Source: Bryobacterales bacterium (GTDB lineage: Bacteria; Acidobacteriota; Terriglobia; Bryobacterales; UBA6623). From it: a DNA stretch of 64,000 bases. Where the stretch lies: contig JAJEHF010000207.1 in the NCBI GenBank assembly GCA_022823865.1, positions 1 through 64,000 of the forward strand, read 5' to 3'. Within the stretch, counting starts at the first letter, position 1; every line of letters begins with the position of its first letter. The position numbers were made by a program, and so were the translations under genes. Of the stretch, positions 1 to 9,120 are shown one piece after another. The notes below the pieces were generated by a model. That model saw only the letters and a program-made list of their open reading frames with translations. It was not told where the DNA came from and made no database searches.

Positions 1-1
1 C

Positions 2-358
2 ATGCTGGCCTACTACTTGGAATGGCATTTGCGGCGGCGGCTGGCGCCGCTGTTGTTCGAGGACAGCGAGCGGGCTGCGGCCCTGGCGCAGCGCGACTCG
101 CCGGTGGAGCCGGCGCAAGTCTCGCCCGCGGCCGAGGCCAAGGCCGCCAGCAAGCGGACCGCTGAGGGGCTGCCGGTGCAGAGCCTGCGAACCCTGTTGC
201 AGCACTTGGGAACGCTGACACTGAACGACGTCACGCTGGCCCAAGACGATCAGCACGAGTTCCCCTTGGTAGCCCGGCCGACGGCCTTGCAAGCCAAGGC
301 CTTCGCTCTGCTGGACGTGGACCCGGAGAAGATTGTTTCCAGTAAATTGGCAAGTTGA
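2..358 (+). CDS. Transposase C-terminal part (IS1634/IS4-like), truncated by window edge
   Basis: The reading frame is open to the left edge of the window, so only the C-terminal ~118 residues of the protein are visible. The sequence contains AYYLEWHLRRRLAPLLFED, the alanine-rich stretch PAAEAKAASKRTAEGLPVQS, and a final LQAKAFALLDVDPEKI block. From memory this matches the tail of IS1634-type DDE transposases. The catalytic core would lie outside the window. The terminal inverted repeat of the element should lie just after 358, but I could not identify it without the other end. Confidence 0.7.
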   Translation: MLAYYLEWHLRRRLAPLLFEDSERAAALAQRDSPVEPAQVSPAAEAKAASKRTAEGLPVQSLRTLLQHLGTLTLNDVTLAQDDQHEFPLVARPTALQAKAFALLDVDPEKIVSSKLAS

Positions 359-442
359 TTTCGCGTAACTGATTCTGAAAGAACGAATTAGCTTGCGTTT
401 TCGGTATGAAGTTCAGGCTAGGCTGCCTGAGAGAGCGCGAAA

Positions 443-916
443 TCAGTCGTTGCGAATCTGCTGCGCTAGGTACAGGCCGAGGCCGGTGTCTTTGATGATC
501 TTTAATTGCGACTCAAGCCAGTCGATGCGGTCTTCTTCTTGGGTCAGGATGCTTTCTATCAACTCGCGAGAGGCATCGTCCCCGCATTCAGTGCAGGTGC
601 TGACGCCTGCGTTCGCGCAATCGGCGGTCTTCTTGGCGAGCTTCCGGTCGTGGCCGTGGATCTCACTTACATCTGAGCCGACCTTGACCGAGTAGGTGTC
701 GCGCAGGTTCGGCATACCCTCAAGAAACAGAATCCTGTCGATCAACTGCTCGGCGAAGACCATGTTCGCAATCGAGTCCTTGCGAATCCTCTTGGCCAGG
801 CTGTCGTAGCCCCAGTCCAAGCACATGCGGGCGTGGAGGAACGACTGGTTGATCGCCGTCAATTCATACTTCAGCAACTGGCGCAGGACCGTTAGGACTT
901 GTGGATCGCCACGCAT
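443..916 (-). CDS. bfr: Bacterioferritin-like subunit with a degenerate ferroxidase centre
   Basis: This 157-residue protein is full length for a bacterioferritin and aligns with E. coli Bfr without gaps over the first ~60 residues, so E. coli numbering applies. The heme ligand Met52 and ferroxidase residues Glu18 and Glu127 are present. Glu51 is Asn, His54 is Phe, Glu94 is Ala by my alignment and His130 is Arg, so the di-iron site should not form. Three cysteines (100, 108, 111) lie in the loop before helix D. Known hetero-oligomeric bacterioferritins pair a heme-type subunit with a ferroxidase-type subunit. I infer that this is the heme-type partner, or a heme/iron storage shell without oxidase activity. 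No second bfr gene or Bfd ferredoxin lies in the window. The ATG at 916 is chosen because it gives the canonical MxGD N-terminus. Confidence 0.88.
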   Translation of the reverse strand: MRGDPQVLTVLRQLLKYELTAINQSFLHARMCLDWGYDSLAKRIRKDSIANMVFAEQLIDRILFLEGMPNLRDTYSVKVGSDVSEIHGHDRKLAKKTADCANAGVSTCTECGDDASRELIESILTQEEDRIDWLESQLKIIKDTGLGLYLAQQIRND

Positions 917-1045
917 TGATGTGAGAACTCCCCTTCGATCCGTGGGCTGACAGTTCCGGAGCCCGATCTTGTCGCAATCATAGCCTACTCAGTTCGTCGG
1001 CCCGCTCTTGCGCGGCTCCGCCGACCCAAGCCGCGGCTGCAAGCA

Positions 1046-1079
1046 AGAAAGAAGGCGGGCACCCGAACGGGTGCCCGCC
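1046..1079 (-). terminator. Rho-independent terminator of the TonB receptor gene
   Basis: A perfect 11-bp stem (1054-1064 pairs with 1069-1079, GGCGGGCACCC arm, 4-nt GAAC loop) lies 25 bp beyond the stop of the minus-strand receptor gene. On the minus strand it is followed by the T-rich run TTCTTTCTTG. It has the expected position and shape for an intrinsic terminator. Confidence 0.85.
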
Positions 1080-1103
1080 GGTTAAGTCTTGATGGTCCCT
1101 AGC

Positions 1104-4100
1104 CTAGAAGATCCATTTCAGGCCGAACTGGATGCGACGCGGCTCCGAGGCCGTTACGATCCGCCCAGCCGCCGGCCTGCCGATCTGCGTGTTCGGGCGC
1201 CCGAACACCGGGGTATTGGTGAAGTTGAACGACTCGAAGCGGAACTGCAGGTAGTCGCCCTCCCACGGCAGGTTGAACCTGCGCGACAGCGAGAAGTCCA
1301 GCGCCCGTGTTCCGGGGCCCCAAATCAGGTTCCGTCCGGCATCGTCGATCACTCCGTCGCCGCCCGGACCGACCGCGTCGGTGTTGAACCAGCGGTCGAT
1401 GGTCCTCTGTGACTTGGGGAGGTTGAGTTCGCCGATCAGGTTGCCACGGGTTGCGCCGCCCACGTTGGTGGTGTCTTGGTTGAACGAATGACTGTCCGGA
1501 GTGCCGCCCAGCAAGTTGAGGATGCCGCCGACCTGCCAACCGCCCAGGATCCATGCCCCGGGGCCGCTCGTGAGCGCCTTCTTGCCGGGGCCGAAAGGCA
1601 GCTCGTAGACGAAGCTGGTCACCCAAGCCAGGCGGCGATCCAGCGACGCGTTGCCGCGCTCGAGGCCTTGGTTGTACGTGAATCGTTGCTGTGAGGTCGT
1701 GCCCGTGGTCAGGTTCTCGTTGACCACGTCAATGTTGTGGGCCCACGTGAACGAACTCAGGAAAGTGAAGCCCCCGGTGAACCGCTTCTCGCCCTTGACC
1801 GTGAGCGAGTTGTAGTTCTGGTTCAGGAAGTTCACTCCGCGCAAAGACACGTTGTTGAAGAAGGGCCGAATCTTGCGGCTCTGCCAGCGCGCCGTCGGGT
1901 GAGGGGTCATTGGTCGGTTGATCTGGATCGCGCCGTGAATCTGCGACGTGGAGGAACCGTTGTAGCCGATAGTCAGCAGCGTATCGCCGGGCAGCTCGCG
2001 CTGGATGTCAAAGAACCACTGGGCTGCGTAGAAGCTCGGCCACACGCCATCCTTCTTCTCGTTGACGTTCAATCCGGCCCGCGGAAGGCCTGCTCGGGTC
2101 GACGGAGGGAAGCCTTCCCGGGTAAAGAACGTGCTGTGCGTGCGCGGCTGGTTGTTGTCGAACTCGTTGGACTGCGGGGCCCCGGTGTTGAAGCGGGCTG
2201 CCTCGCCGCCCGTGTTGTCATGTTCGCCATAGAACATGCCGATACCGACGCGGACGACGGTCGCGTCGTTCACGCGATAGGCGAGGCCGACGCGCGGCGC
2301 GAAATTGTTCATGTCGTTTTCGCAAGCGCAGTCGGAGCCGCTCGACGGCGTTTGGAAGTGCGGCAGGTATTCTGCTTCGCCCCAGCCGCCAGCGCCCACG
2401 GACAGGCGTTCGCCGGGATCGATCGCACGCCCGTTGGTCTCGCCGATGAAGCGCACGACCGTGCTGTTCAGCGAATGGGTCTGCGGGTCCGGGAAGGTCG
2501 GGGTCATGAACAGCTCGTAGCGCAGGCCGAGATTCAGCGTGAGCCGCGAGGTAATCTTCCAGTCGTCTTGGATGAAGGCGCCCCAGTAAGGAATGACCTG
2601 CTCTTCGCCGTTGGGCCAGCCCCAACGTCCATTCCTGTTCCAGCCCAGCAGGCCATCCGCAAGGGCATTGCCCGTCGCTCCGCGGCTGGCGGCAACCAGC
2701 GGCATTTCGGCTGTGTAGTCACCCGTGTATTGGAACCGGCCTCGGCGGAAACGCGACGGCGAGCGCGGTATCTGCGTCCGGCGGTACTCGGCGCCAAACT
2801 TGATCGTGTGGCTGCCCTTGACCAACGTGAAGTTGTCAGAAATCTGGAGGTTGTCCATCTTGTTCACATTCGGCCAGAAGGCGCGCGGGCCAACCGACTG
2901 GAAGCCGCTCACAGTCGAGAGCGCGTAGCCGTGGTTCAGCCCGTCGTCGATGGAATCGCCGGGAGCGCCCAATACGCCGAACGTCGGGTTAAGCTGTTCG
3001 GTGAACGGGATGTCAAAGCGAGTCGGGAAGAATGTATAGCCGAAGCGCAGCTCGTTGAACATTGTCGGGCTGATCGTTGTATTGAGAGCGGAAGCCCAGT
3101 TTTGCCCGGGCAGGTCGATCGTCTGGCCGTTGCCGCCGTTGGCGGGAAGCGGCAGGCTGCCGTTCTGCAGCACGAACTCGTCGCGGATCGAATACCGCGC
3201 AAACCAGCGATTGTTGTTGTTGATGTTGTAGTCGAAGCGCATGTCGTACTGGTTGTGATCGATCGTGTCTGCGGGCGAGAAGAAGTGGTTGTTACGCAGG
3301 TTCTCGCGGCCCGAGATGTTGGGTGCCGGGTAGTTTCCAAAGAGCGCTGTCGCAACGGGGTCGAAGCGATCTGCAGGAATCATGTTGTTCGGGAACCGGC
3401 TGCGGACATTGTTGCCGTCTAGCGTCAGCGGATCAAAGATGTCGCGATCCGGGTGGGGCTGCTGGGAGAAGTCGCCGCCGAGCGCAGCCGCGCTCGGGAC
3501 CGAAGCGGTGAAGCTCTGGCCGGCGCGGTCCTTGGTGCCTTGGAAGCTGAAGAAGCCGAACAGCGTGTTCCGTACGATCGGGCCTCCGGCAGTGAAGCCG
3601 TACTGGTTGCGTCGCAGCGTCGGCTTGGCCGCGCCGACTCGGTTGGCGAAGAAGTTGGTCCCATCCAGCTTGTCGTTGCGAATAAACTCGTAGACCGAGC
3701 CGTGAAACTCGTTCGTGCCGGACTTGGTGCTCACGAGGACCTTGGCGCCCATGCGGTAGCCGTACTCGGCGGACATGTTGTTGGTGACGACCTTGAATTC
3801 GCCGACCGCGTCTACCGACGGCTTTGTGGCCTGGGCTTGGAAGCCCAGCGCGCCGCCGGAGTTGCGGGACGAGTTGTCGGCGCCGTCGAGCAGCACGTTG
3901 GTTTGGGCAGCGTGCATGCCGACCGCCAAGATGCCGCCCTCGCCGCCGCGCACGCCGTCGTGGCGCGTGCCCTTGCCCATTTCGCGGGACGGCAGCACGC
4001 CGACGGAGAACTTCGCCAGCTCGAGGTAGTTGCGCCCGTTGAGCGGCATTTCAAGAATGCGCTTGGAGTCGATGACCTGGCCGACCTCGGTCTTTTCGGA

Positions 4101-4472
4101 CTGGATCAGAATGGCTGCCGCATTGACCTCCACGGTCTCGGTGACGGAGCCGACCGTCAGCGCACAATCGATGCGCATCGTCTGCTGTACTTCGAGTCGG
4201 ACCTCCGGGAACTCCTTGGTCGAGAACCCATCCGACGCGCACGAGACTGAGTACAGCCCTTGGTTCAGGCCGGGAATCGTGAAGAACCCGACCTCGTTCG
4301 TCGAAACGGAACTTTCCGCGCCGGTATCAAGACTTGAGACCAAGACTTGTGCGCCTGGAATGACGGCACCGGAATCGTCCGTGACAGTCCCTTGGATCGT
4401 GCCGCTGGTCTGGCCCAAGGCCAGCGCGGCCATCAGCGTGCCTGCTGTCAGCAGGCGGATTACCAATCGCAT
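1104..4472 (-). CDS. TonB-dependent receptor with carboxypeptidase-regulatory-like N-terminal domain (Oar-like)
   Basis: This 1,122-residue outer-membrane protein starts with a signal peptide (MRLVIRLLTAGTLMAALALG). A carboxypeptidase-regulatory-like beta-sandwich follows at about residues 24-110 (SGTIQGTVTDDSGAVIPGA), then a plug region at about 115-330 (GQVIDSKRILEMPLNGRNYLEL, STKSGTNEFHGSVYEF), then a long beta-barrel. It ends in FGLKWIF; the terminal aromatic residue is the usual signal for barrel insertion. The architecture is typical of the very large Acidobacteriota SusC/Oar-like receptor family, thought to import oligosaccharides or peptides. The substrate cannot be read from sequence. 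It is transcribed alone: terminator at 1046-1079 and a ~250-bp upstream gap. A second receptor of the same kind is at 59062-62490. Confidence 0.93.
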   Translation of the reverse strand: MRLVIRLLTAGTLMAALALGQTSGTIQGTVTDDSGAVIPGAQVLVSSLDTGAESSVSTNEVGFFTIPGLNQGLYSVSCASDGFSTKEFPEVRLEVQQTMRIDCALTVGSVTETVEVNAAAILIQSEKTEVGQVIDSKRILEMPLNGRNYLELAKFSVGVLPSREMGKGTRHDGVRGGEGGILAVGMHAAQTNVLLDGADNSSRNSGGALGFQAQATKPSVDAVGEFKVVTNNMSAEYGYRMGAKVLVSTKSGTNEFHGSVYEFIRNDKLDGTNFFANRVGAAKPTLRRNQYGFTAGGPIVRNTLFGFFSFQGTKDRAGQSFTASVPSAAALGGDFSQQPHPDRDIFDPLTLDGNNVRSRFPNNMIPADRFDPVATALFGNYPAPNISGRENLRNNHFFSPADTIDHNQYDMRFDYNINNNNRWFARYSIRDEFVLQNGSLPLPANGGNGQTIDLPGQNWASALNTTISPTMFNELRFGYTFFPTRFDIPFTEQLNPTFGVLGAPGDSIDDGLNHGYALSTVSGFQSVGPRAFWPNVNKMDNLQISDNFTLVKGSHTIKFGAEYRRTQIPRSPSRFRRGRFQYTGDYTAEMPLVAASRGATGNALADGLLGWNRNGRWGWPNGEEQVIPYWGAFIQDDWKITSRLTLNLGLRYELFMTPTFPDPQTHSLNSTVVRFIGETNGRAIDPGERLSVGAGGWGEAEYLPHFQTPSSGSDCACENDMNNFAPRVGLAYRVNDATVVRVGIGMFYGEHDNTGGEAARFNTGAPQSNEFDNNQPRTHSTFFTREGFPPSTRAGLPRAGLNVNEKKDGVWPSFYAAQWFFDIQRELPGDTLLTIGYNGSSTSQIHGAIQINRPMTPHPTARWQSRKIRPFFNNVSLRGVNFLNQNYNSLTVKGEKRFTGGFTFLSSFTWAHNIDVVNENLTTGTTSQQRFTYNQGLERGNASLDRRLAWVTSFVYELPFGPGKKALTSGPGAWILGGWQVGGILNLLGGTPDSHSFNQDTTNVGGATRGNLIGELNLPKSQRTIDRWFNTDAVGPGGDGVIDDAGRNLIWGPGTRALDFSLSRRFNLPWEGDYLQFRFESFNFTNTPVFGRPNTQIGRPAAGRIVTASEPRRIQFGLKWIF

Positions 4473-4719
4473 GAATAACTCCCCTGATTACCCAGCCGAG
4501 CCCGCGTTCGCGACCCCTCGCAAGCGCGTCTCGGCTCGCAACTAAGAGTACCGCCATCTGACGCCACGGTCAACTGCGCTTGGCTGACAACCATGCGGGC
4601 CGACTCCGCACGGCGGTTCGTGACTGTGAACAACTTGCGCCAAACCGCCCGGTTTTGCCGGTTTGGCCGACTGCCACATTTGACCGCAGCCGCTAGCCGT
4701 CGAGGCCGACCACACGAGG

Positions 4720-5511
4720 TTGGCTGCTGACCCAGCCCAGCAGCGGGGGCCGCTCAAGTGCAATTCCGAGACCATAACGATTGAGATAATCGAGTGGAAC
4801 GGTCGCGGTAGCGCCCAAGGGGTCGCTCCCCCATCGAGTCGGTACGGAACAGTGGGACGTCGATTGGCAAGGGAACTCTCGCAAGCGGCCATCGGCAGAG
4901 GGGAGCCCCTGGCATGGTTTGAGGCGTTGTACGCCCAAGTGGAATCTTCCGGTCCCTCAGTCGTTCCGTGGGCCGATTTGGAGGCGAATCCCAACCTCGT
5001 CGCCTGGCTCGACCGGGAACACGTCGACGGCAGGGGGAAGAGCGCTCTGGTCGTGGGCTGCGGGCTGGGCGACGATGCCGAGGAACTGCGCCGGCGGGGC
5101 TTCCGGGTGACCGCATTCGATGTTTCGGCCTCAGCCATAGCGATGGCGGCCAAACGCTTCCCGGAATCGGCGGTCGAGTACGTGGCTGCAGACCTGTTCC
5201 AGCCGCCCGCAGACTGGACGCTGAGGTATGACTTGGTCCACGAAGCTTACACGCTGCAGGTGCTCCCTCGCGGGCTGCGACCGAAGGCGGTGAGCGAATT
5301 GGCATCGTTCGTTTCGTCGGACGGGATCCTGCTAATGATCGCGAGAGCAAGGGACGAAGCCGACGACCCTGGCGAGATGCCGTGGCCGTTGACCTGCACC
5401 GAACTTGAGGTGGCGACTCGCTCGGGTCTTGAGAGAGTCTCGTTCGAGGACTACCTCGATGACGAGCGGCCGCGGGTGCGACGCTTTCGTGCCGCATACA
5501 AGCGCCCTTGA
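4720..5511 (+). CDS. Class I SAM-dependent methyltransferase
   Basis: The protein has a Rossmann methyltransferase core. Motif I is ALVVGCGLGDDAEEL, the acidic residue ending strand 2 is in VTAFDVSASAIAMA, and the motif-III-like segment is YDLVHEAYTLQVLP. The pattern resembles the thiopurine/SAM methyltransferase-like families with unknown substrate. The start is uncertain. The 263-residue form begins upstream of any obvious ribosome site; internal GTG or TTG codons around 4855-4865 would remove a poorly conserved N-terminal extension and leave a ~217-residue protein. No signal peptide is visible, so it is probably cytoplasmic. It stands alone, divergent from the TonB receptor. Confidence 0.8.
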   Translation: MAADPAQQRGPLKCNSETITIEIIEWNGRGSAQGVAPPSSRYGTVGRRLARELSQAAIGRGEPLAWFEALYAQVESSGPSVVPWADLEANPNLVAWLDREHVDGRGKSALVVGCGLGDDAEELRRRGFRVTAFDVSASAIAMAAKRFPESAVEYVAADLFQPPADWTLRYDLVHEAYTLQVLPRGLRPKAVSELASFVSSDGILLMIARARDEADDPGEMPWPLTCTELEVATRSGLERVSFEDYLDDERPRVRRFRAAYKRP

Positions 5512-5746
5512 ACCCTTTTAGCGCTTACGTTTCTCGGCTGGGAACATGCTGTCCGGGCCGGTCGTGACTCAATCCCCCAGAGTGATCTGTCGGTTTCACC
5601 CCCAGATCCTCCGCTAGCTTGGGACAGGTGCCGCGTGAGCCAAGGTCGGGTTCGAAGGCGAACGGGTCCTTGCCGTGGCAGACAGAACTTCGGCTGGCAG
5701 CCGAAACCCGCCCCTCAAGCGTCCGCCGTCTCGATGCGGCGCAGCG

Positions 5747-6694
5747 TTACTCGGCGAGCTCCCGAAATCGATCCATAGCTGCCCCGGCGTCACCCTCTCG
5801 GCCGAGGCGTCGGTAGACCGAGACCAGACTGTACTGGACGCTCGCATCGAGCGGCGACAGCTTCGCGGCGCTCTCTAGCGCTTCCGCTGCAAGGCGGAGC
5901 TTGTTCGCCTTCGCGTACACGATGCCCAGTTCCCGTTGGGCAGGGGCATGGCCGCCGTCCGCGGCCAACGCAGCGGCGAGCGCCGTCTCAGCTGCCTCTA
6001 GGTCGCCGAGGTCGTGTAACAGGCTCCCTAGGTGGTAGTGCGGCCAAGCAGACACCGCAGCTGCGCTGCGGTTGAGCGAAATCGCCCGCTCGAATGCCGT
6101 GATCGCGGCTCTAGGCCGGCCTAGCCCCTCTAGGCACTGCCCGCGCAGATCGTGCGCCGCCGCCAGTTCGGGTGTGCTTTCGAGGATTCGATCAAGCTGC
6201 GACACCGCGGCAGAAAACTGCCCTTGGTCGTAGTGAACCTGAGCTAGGGCTAGCCTGTAGCGGTCCGAGTTCCCATGCTGCGCGACCAGCCGATCCAGTT
6301 CCGCTCGGGCCCAGTGTCGTCGCTCTAAACGAATAAACGAACCAGCCAGTAGGAATCGCGCCTCGGGCTCCAGCGGCGCAAGCGCGTCGGATCTCTTCAG
6401 GGCCGAGGCAGCCGAGAAGTAGCGGCCCGCTTGGTAGTGCGCGATGCCGAGAGCGCGCAGCAGGGTTGCGGGCTCTGGACTGCTGCTGGCCGCCTTGAAG
6501 AGGATGTCCTCCACAGTTGGCCACTGTTCGGCAGCGATGGCGTCCCGCAGGCGTTCGGTGGTAGCGGGCTGCAGGCCGAGTTCCTCGGCGCGCAGCGAAA
6601 CTGCGTTCTCAACCCCAAGCGCGCTCGGAGCGAATTGTAGTGCAGCCGCAGCCAGGGCGAGCGGGCCGACCAACCAGCGTACTCGTCCGTTCAA
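5747..6694 (-). CDS. Secreted TPR-repeat protein
   Basis: This 315-residue protein has an N-terminal hydrophobic segment (RWLVGPLALAAAALQFAPSALG) consistent with a signal peptide. The rest is tandem 34-residue TPR helices with the usual signature positions (ALGIAHYQAGRYFSAASAL, YRLALAQVHYDQGQFSAAV, YHLGSLLHDLGDLEAAE). The start is a TTG at 6694, only 4 bp after the stop of the preceding gene. A strong ribosome site (AGGGAGG) lies inside the end of that gene at the right spacing, which favours this start. TPR proteins scaffold protein contacts, so no specific function can be assigned. It forms an operon with the upstream carboxypeptidase-like/TPR gene. Confidence 0.85.
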   Translation of the reverse strand: MNGRVRWLVGPLALAAAALQFAPSALGVENAVSLRAEELGLQPATTERLRDAIAAEQWPTVEDILFKAASSSPEPATLLRALGIAHYQAGRYFSAASALKRSDALAPLEPEARFLLAGSFIRLERRHWARAELDRLVAQHGNSDRYRLALAQVHYDQGQFSAAVSQLDRILESTPELAAAHDLRGQCLEGLGRPRAAITAFERAISLNRSAAAVSAWPHYHLGSLLHDLGDLEAAETALAAALAADGGHAPAQRELGIVYAKANKLRLAAEALESAAKLSPLDASVQYSLVSVYRRLGREGDAGAAMDRFRELAE

Positions 6695-6698
6695 GTGG

Positions 6699-7400
6699 CT
6701 AGCCTCCCTTGCAGCCCGCGGGCAGGGCCGGGTTGATCCGGCGCAATCTTGTGCAAGCCGTTGCCGCGCCCGCCGCGTCGCCGGTCGACTCCAAGAGTAG
6801 GATCAGAGGCTCGTAGGGGCTCACGAACCACGGGTCGGCTTGCACGCTCCGCTGAAACGCCTGTAGCGCACTGGATGCATCGCCAAGTGCTAGGTGCAGC
6901 CTGCCAATTTCGAACCAAGCCTGTGCGTAGCCGGGGTACGCTTCGGTCGCGCTCTGAAGATCTGCGAGAGCCTTGTTGATCTCTCCGCTTGATCCGCGTT
7001 CCAGTTCCCTCACTGCCGCGTGGAAGTGTCTCGTCGCGTCGGCTGGAGCGGCGAGGTGCGACACGCTGATGCTCTCGCCGTGGTGCTTGCCCAAGCGGTG
7101 CAGGACAACCCCAGGAATGAGCGGATCCACCGGGAGCTCGGCCAACTCAACACTGGCCGTCCTGTAGCCCCGTGCGGTGACGGTCGCCGAGCAGTCTAGC
7201 AGATCGGAGAGACTTGAGAACTCGAACCAGCCCTCTGGGTCCACGCCCACCTCGGACTGTGCCGCTGCGCCGCAGCGCAAGGCCACTTGCGCGGACCCCG
7301 GCAGGGGCATGCCGTCGTCGGTGACGATGCGCCCCCGCACGGAGCCGCTAAGCGCCGACGCAGCCGCGAGGCCCAGCAGCACCACTAGCTTCGCGTCCAT
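6699..7400 (-). CDS. Carboxypeptidase-regulatory-like plus TPR protein
   Basis: The ATG at 7400 gives a 233-residue protein with a signal peptide (MDAKLVVLLGLAAASALSGS). A short carboxypeptidase-regulatory-like fold follows at about residues 20-95 (VRGRIVTDDGMPLPGSAQV, then GYRTASVELAEL), and then TPR-type helices from about residue 125 (WFEIGRLHLALGDASSALQAF). A longer reading frame upstream to 7697 runs antisense through the divergent FG-GAP gene and was rejected. The domain pairing is common in acidobacterial genomes and suggests an exported or envelope protein that binds partners. It is followed after 4 bp by a second TPR gene. Confidence 0.82.
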   Translation of the reverse strand: MDAKLVVLLGLAAASALSGSVRGRIVTDDGMPLPGSAQVALRCGAAAQSEVGVDPEGWFEFSSLSDLLDCSATVTARGYRTASVELAELPVDPLIPGVVLHRLGKHHGESISVSHLAAPADATRHFHAAVRELERGSSGEINKALADLQSATEAYPGYAQAWFEIGRLHLALGDASSALQAFQRSVQADPWFVSPYEPLILLLESTGDAAGAATACTRLRRINPALPAGCKGG

Positions 7401-7425
7401 GCGGCACCATGATAGTGGGGTGTCG

Positions 7426-9120
7426 ATGCTGCCGGTGCGGATCATGGCCTGCCTGCTGGCTCTAGCCACATGTACGGCAGTGGCGCAGCGATTCGAGGAT
7501 GTCCTCGCGCGCACTGGCATCGATTTCGTGCACGCCCCGTCGAAGACACCGCGCAAGTATCTGCCGGAGACCATGGGCGGCGGAGTCGCCCTGTTAGACG
7601 CTGATCTTGACGGGCACCTAGACGTATTCTTCGTCAATGGTGCCGGCCTCTCGTTCCCGCACGCCGAAGGTGTGGAGCCGGACAAGTCCGATCCCAACTA
7701 TTGGAATCGCCTCTATATCAACCGCGGCGACTGGAGCTTTGAAGATGTCACCGAGGCCTACGCACTGCAGGGGCGAGGGTATGGCATGGGTGCGGCGGTT
7801 GCCGACTACGACAACGATGGCGACCCTGACCTATTGGTGACGAGTTTGGGCACCCGGGACTCGCCTGCGGCCCAGCTCTACCGTAACGATGGCGGACGTC
7901 GCTTTGTTGAAGTCAGCCGGGAGGCGGGCATCGACGTTCGGGGCTGGGCCACCAGTGCGGGGTTCTTCGACGCCGACAACGACGGGGATTTGGACCTGCT
8001 GATCCTGCGCTACATGCGGTGGAGATTTGATGTCGACCACCGTTGCGGCATGGAAGCCAGCCACGGTCGCTCGTACTGCCACCCGGATCTGTTCCCGCCG
8101 GAATCGAACGTGTTCTACCGCAACAACGGGGACGGCACCTTCAGCGATGCCAGCGCTTCCTCGGGTATTGCCGACCATGCCGGCAAGGGCTTGGGGCTCG
8201 CCTTCGCCGACTACGACCAAGATGGCTGGACGGACATCGCTATTGCGAATGACTCGCACCGGCAGTTCTTGTTCCGCAATCTTGGGAATGGCAAGTTCTC
8301 CGAAGAGGCGCTCATGGCGGGCACCGCCTTCGACGACCACGGCGCGGAATTCGCCGGCATGGGCATCCTGTTCGAGGATCTGGATGACGACGGCCGCGCA
8401 GACTTGCTCATCACGACGCTCTCGCAGGAGCGCTATGCGCTCTTTTTTAATGCCGGCGGCGGTTTGTTCGAGTACTCGACGGGGCGCTCAGGGCTTGGCA
8501 GCGCGACGCAGCTTTTCGCGGGCTGGGGCCTCGCTGCCGTTGATGCAGATGCGGACGGACGGCGCGAGATCTTCTTCGCCAACGGACATGTGATGGACAA
8601 CATCGAGCAGTCCCAGCCGCACATCAGCTACCTGCAGCCGCCGCTGCTGTTTAGCGTGGAAGGGCGCAAGCTGGCGGATGTGTCCAATGCTGCGGGACCG
8701 CTGTTTGCGACCGCTTGGGCCAGTCGAGGCACCGCAGTCGGGGACCTCGACGACAACGGCTTGCCGGACCTTGTTGTGTCGAACCTCGGCGGCGCGCCGT
8801 ACGTTGCGCGGAACGTGTCTGGCGGAGGCAACGACTGGATCGGGGTGCGACTCGAAGGCTGCGCGAGCAACCGGGACGGTCTCGGTGCCAGTGTCGTGCT
8901 AGAGGGCGAGGATGGCCGGGCGCAGCGCCGGACAGTGACTCGTAGCGGTAGTTACTTGGCTGCTCGGGACCCCCGAGTGTTCTTCGGAACCGGCCCGCGG
9001 CAGGCGCCGGGAAGCCTTACTGTGACTTGGCCGAGCGGAGCTGTGTCGACATTCGAGGACGTGCGAGCCAATGAAGTAAACGTGATCCAAGAGACGCCCG
9101 GCTGCAATCTGGACCTCTGA
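7426..9120 (+). CDS. CRTAC1-like FG-GAP repeat protein with C-terminal ASPIC/UnbV domain
   Basis: The ATG at 7426 gives 564 residues with a signal peptide (MLPVRIMACLLALATCTAVA). The middle part carries several FG-GAP/VCBS calcium-binding repeats with DxDxDG-type loops (LLDADLDGHLDVFFVNGAG, VADYDNDGDPDLLVTSLG, FADYDQDGWTDIAIANDS). They form an integrin-like beta-propeller. The last ~90 residues are an ASPIC/UnbV domain (NDWIGVRLEGCASNRDGLGA through SLTVTWPSGAVSTFEDV). The protein is exported; proteins of this family are abundant in Acidobacteriota and Planctomycetes, but their role is unknown. The start is only 25 bp from the start of the divergent TPR gene. About 180 bp of its 3' end recurs at 12276-12454. 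Confidence 0.92.
   Translation: MLPVRIMACLLALATCTAVAQRFEDVLARTGIDFVHAPSKTPRKYLPETMGGGVALLDADLDGHLDVFFVNGAGLSFPHAEGVEPDKSDPNYWNRLYINRGDWSFEDVTEAYALQGRGYGMGAAVADYDNDGDPDLLVTSLGTRDSPAAQLYRNDGGRRFVEVSREAGIDVRGWATSAGFFDADNDGDLDLLILRYMRWRFDVDHRCGMEASHGRSYCHPDLFPPESNVFYRNNGDGTFSDASASSGIADHAGKGLGLAFADYDQDGWTDIAIANDSHRQFLFRNLGNGKFSEEALMAGTAFDDHGAEFAGMGILFEDLDDDGRADLLITTLSQERYALFFNAGGGLFEYSTGRSGLGSATQLFAGWGLAAVDADADGRREIFFANGHVMDNIEQSQPHISYLQPPLLFSVEGRKLADVSNAAGPLFATAWASRGTAVGDLDDNGLPDLVVSNLGGAPYVARNVSGGGNDWIGVRLEGCASNRDGLGASVVLEGEDGRAQRRTVTRSGSYLAARDPRVFFGTGPRQAPGSLTVTWPSGAVSTFEDVRANEVNVIQETPGCNLDL
8926..9104 (+). repeat. Direct repeat, copy 1: 3' end of the FG-GAP/ASPIC gene
   Basis: This segment aligns without indels to 12276-12454, an offset of 3,350 bp. 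My hand count gives about two dozen mismatches in ~179 positions. The copies share long exact blocks such as GTTACTTGGCTGCTCGGGAC. The stop codon of the FG-GAP gene follows 16 bp later. The two copies bracket the Uma2/AbiE/HicB island. Confidence 0.85.

Noticed and set aside
1737-3422. 561-codon open frame on the plus strand
   Set aside because: It lies wholly antisense to the TonB receptor, is rich in Arg/Ala/Val, and has no family resemblance; long antisense frames are common in high-GC genes.
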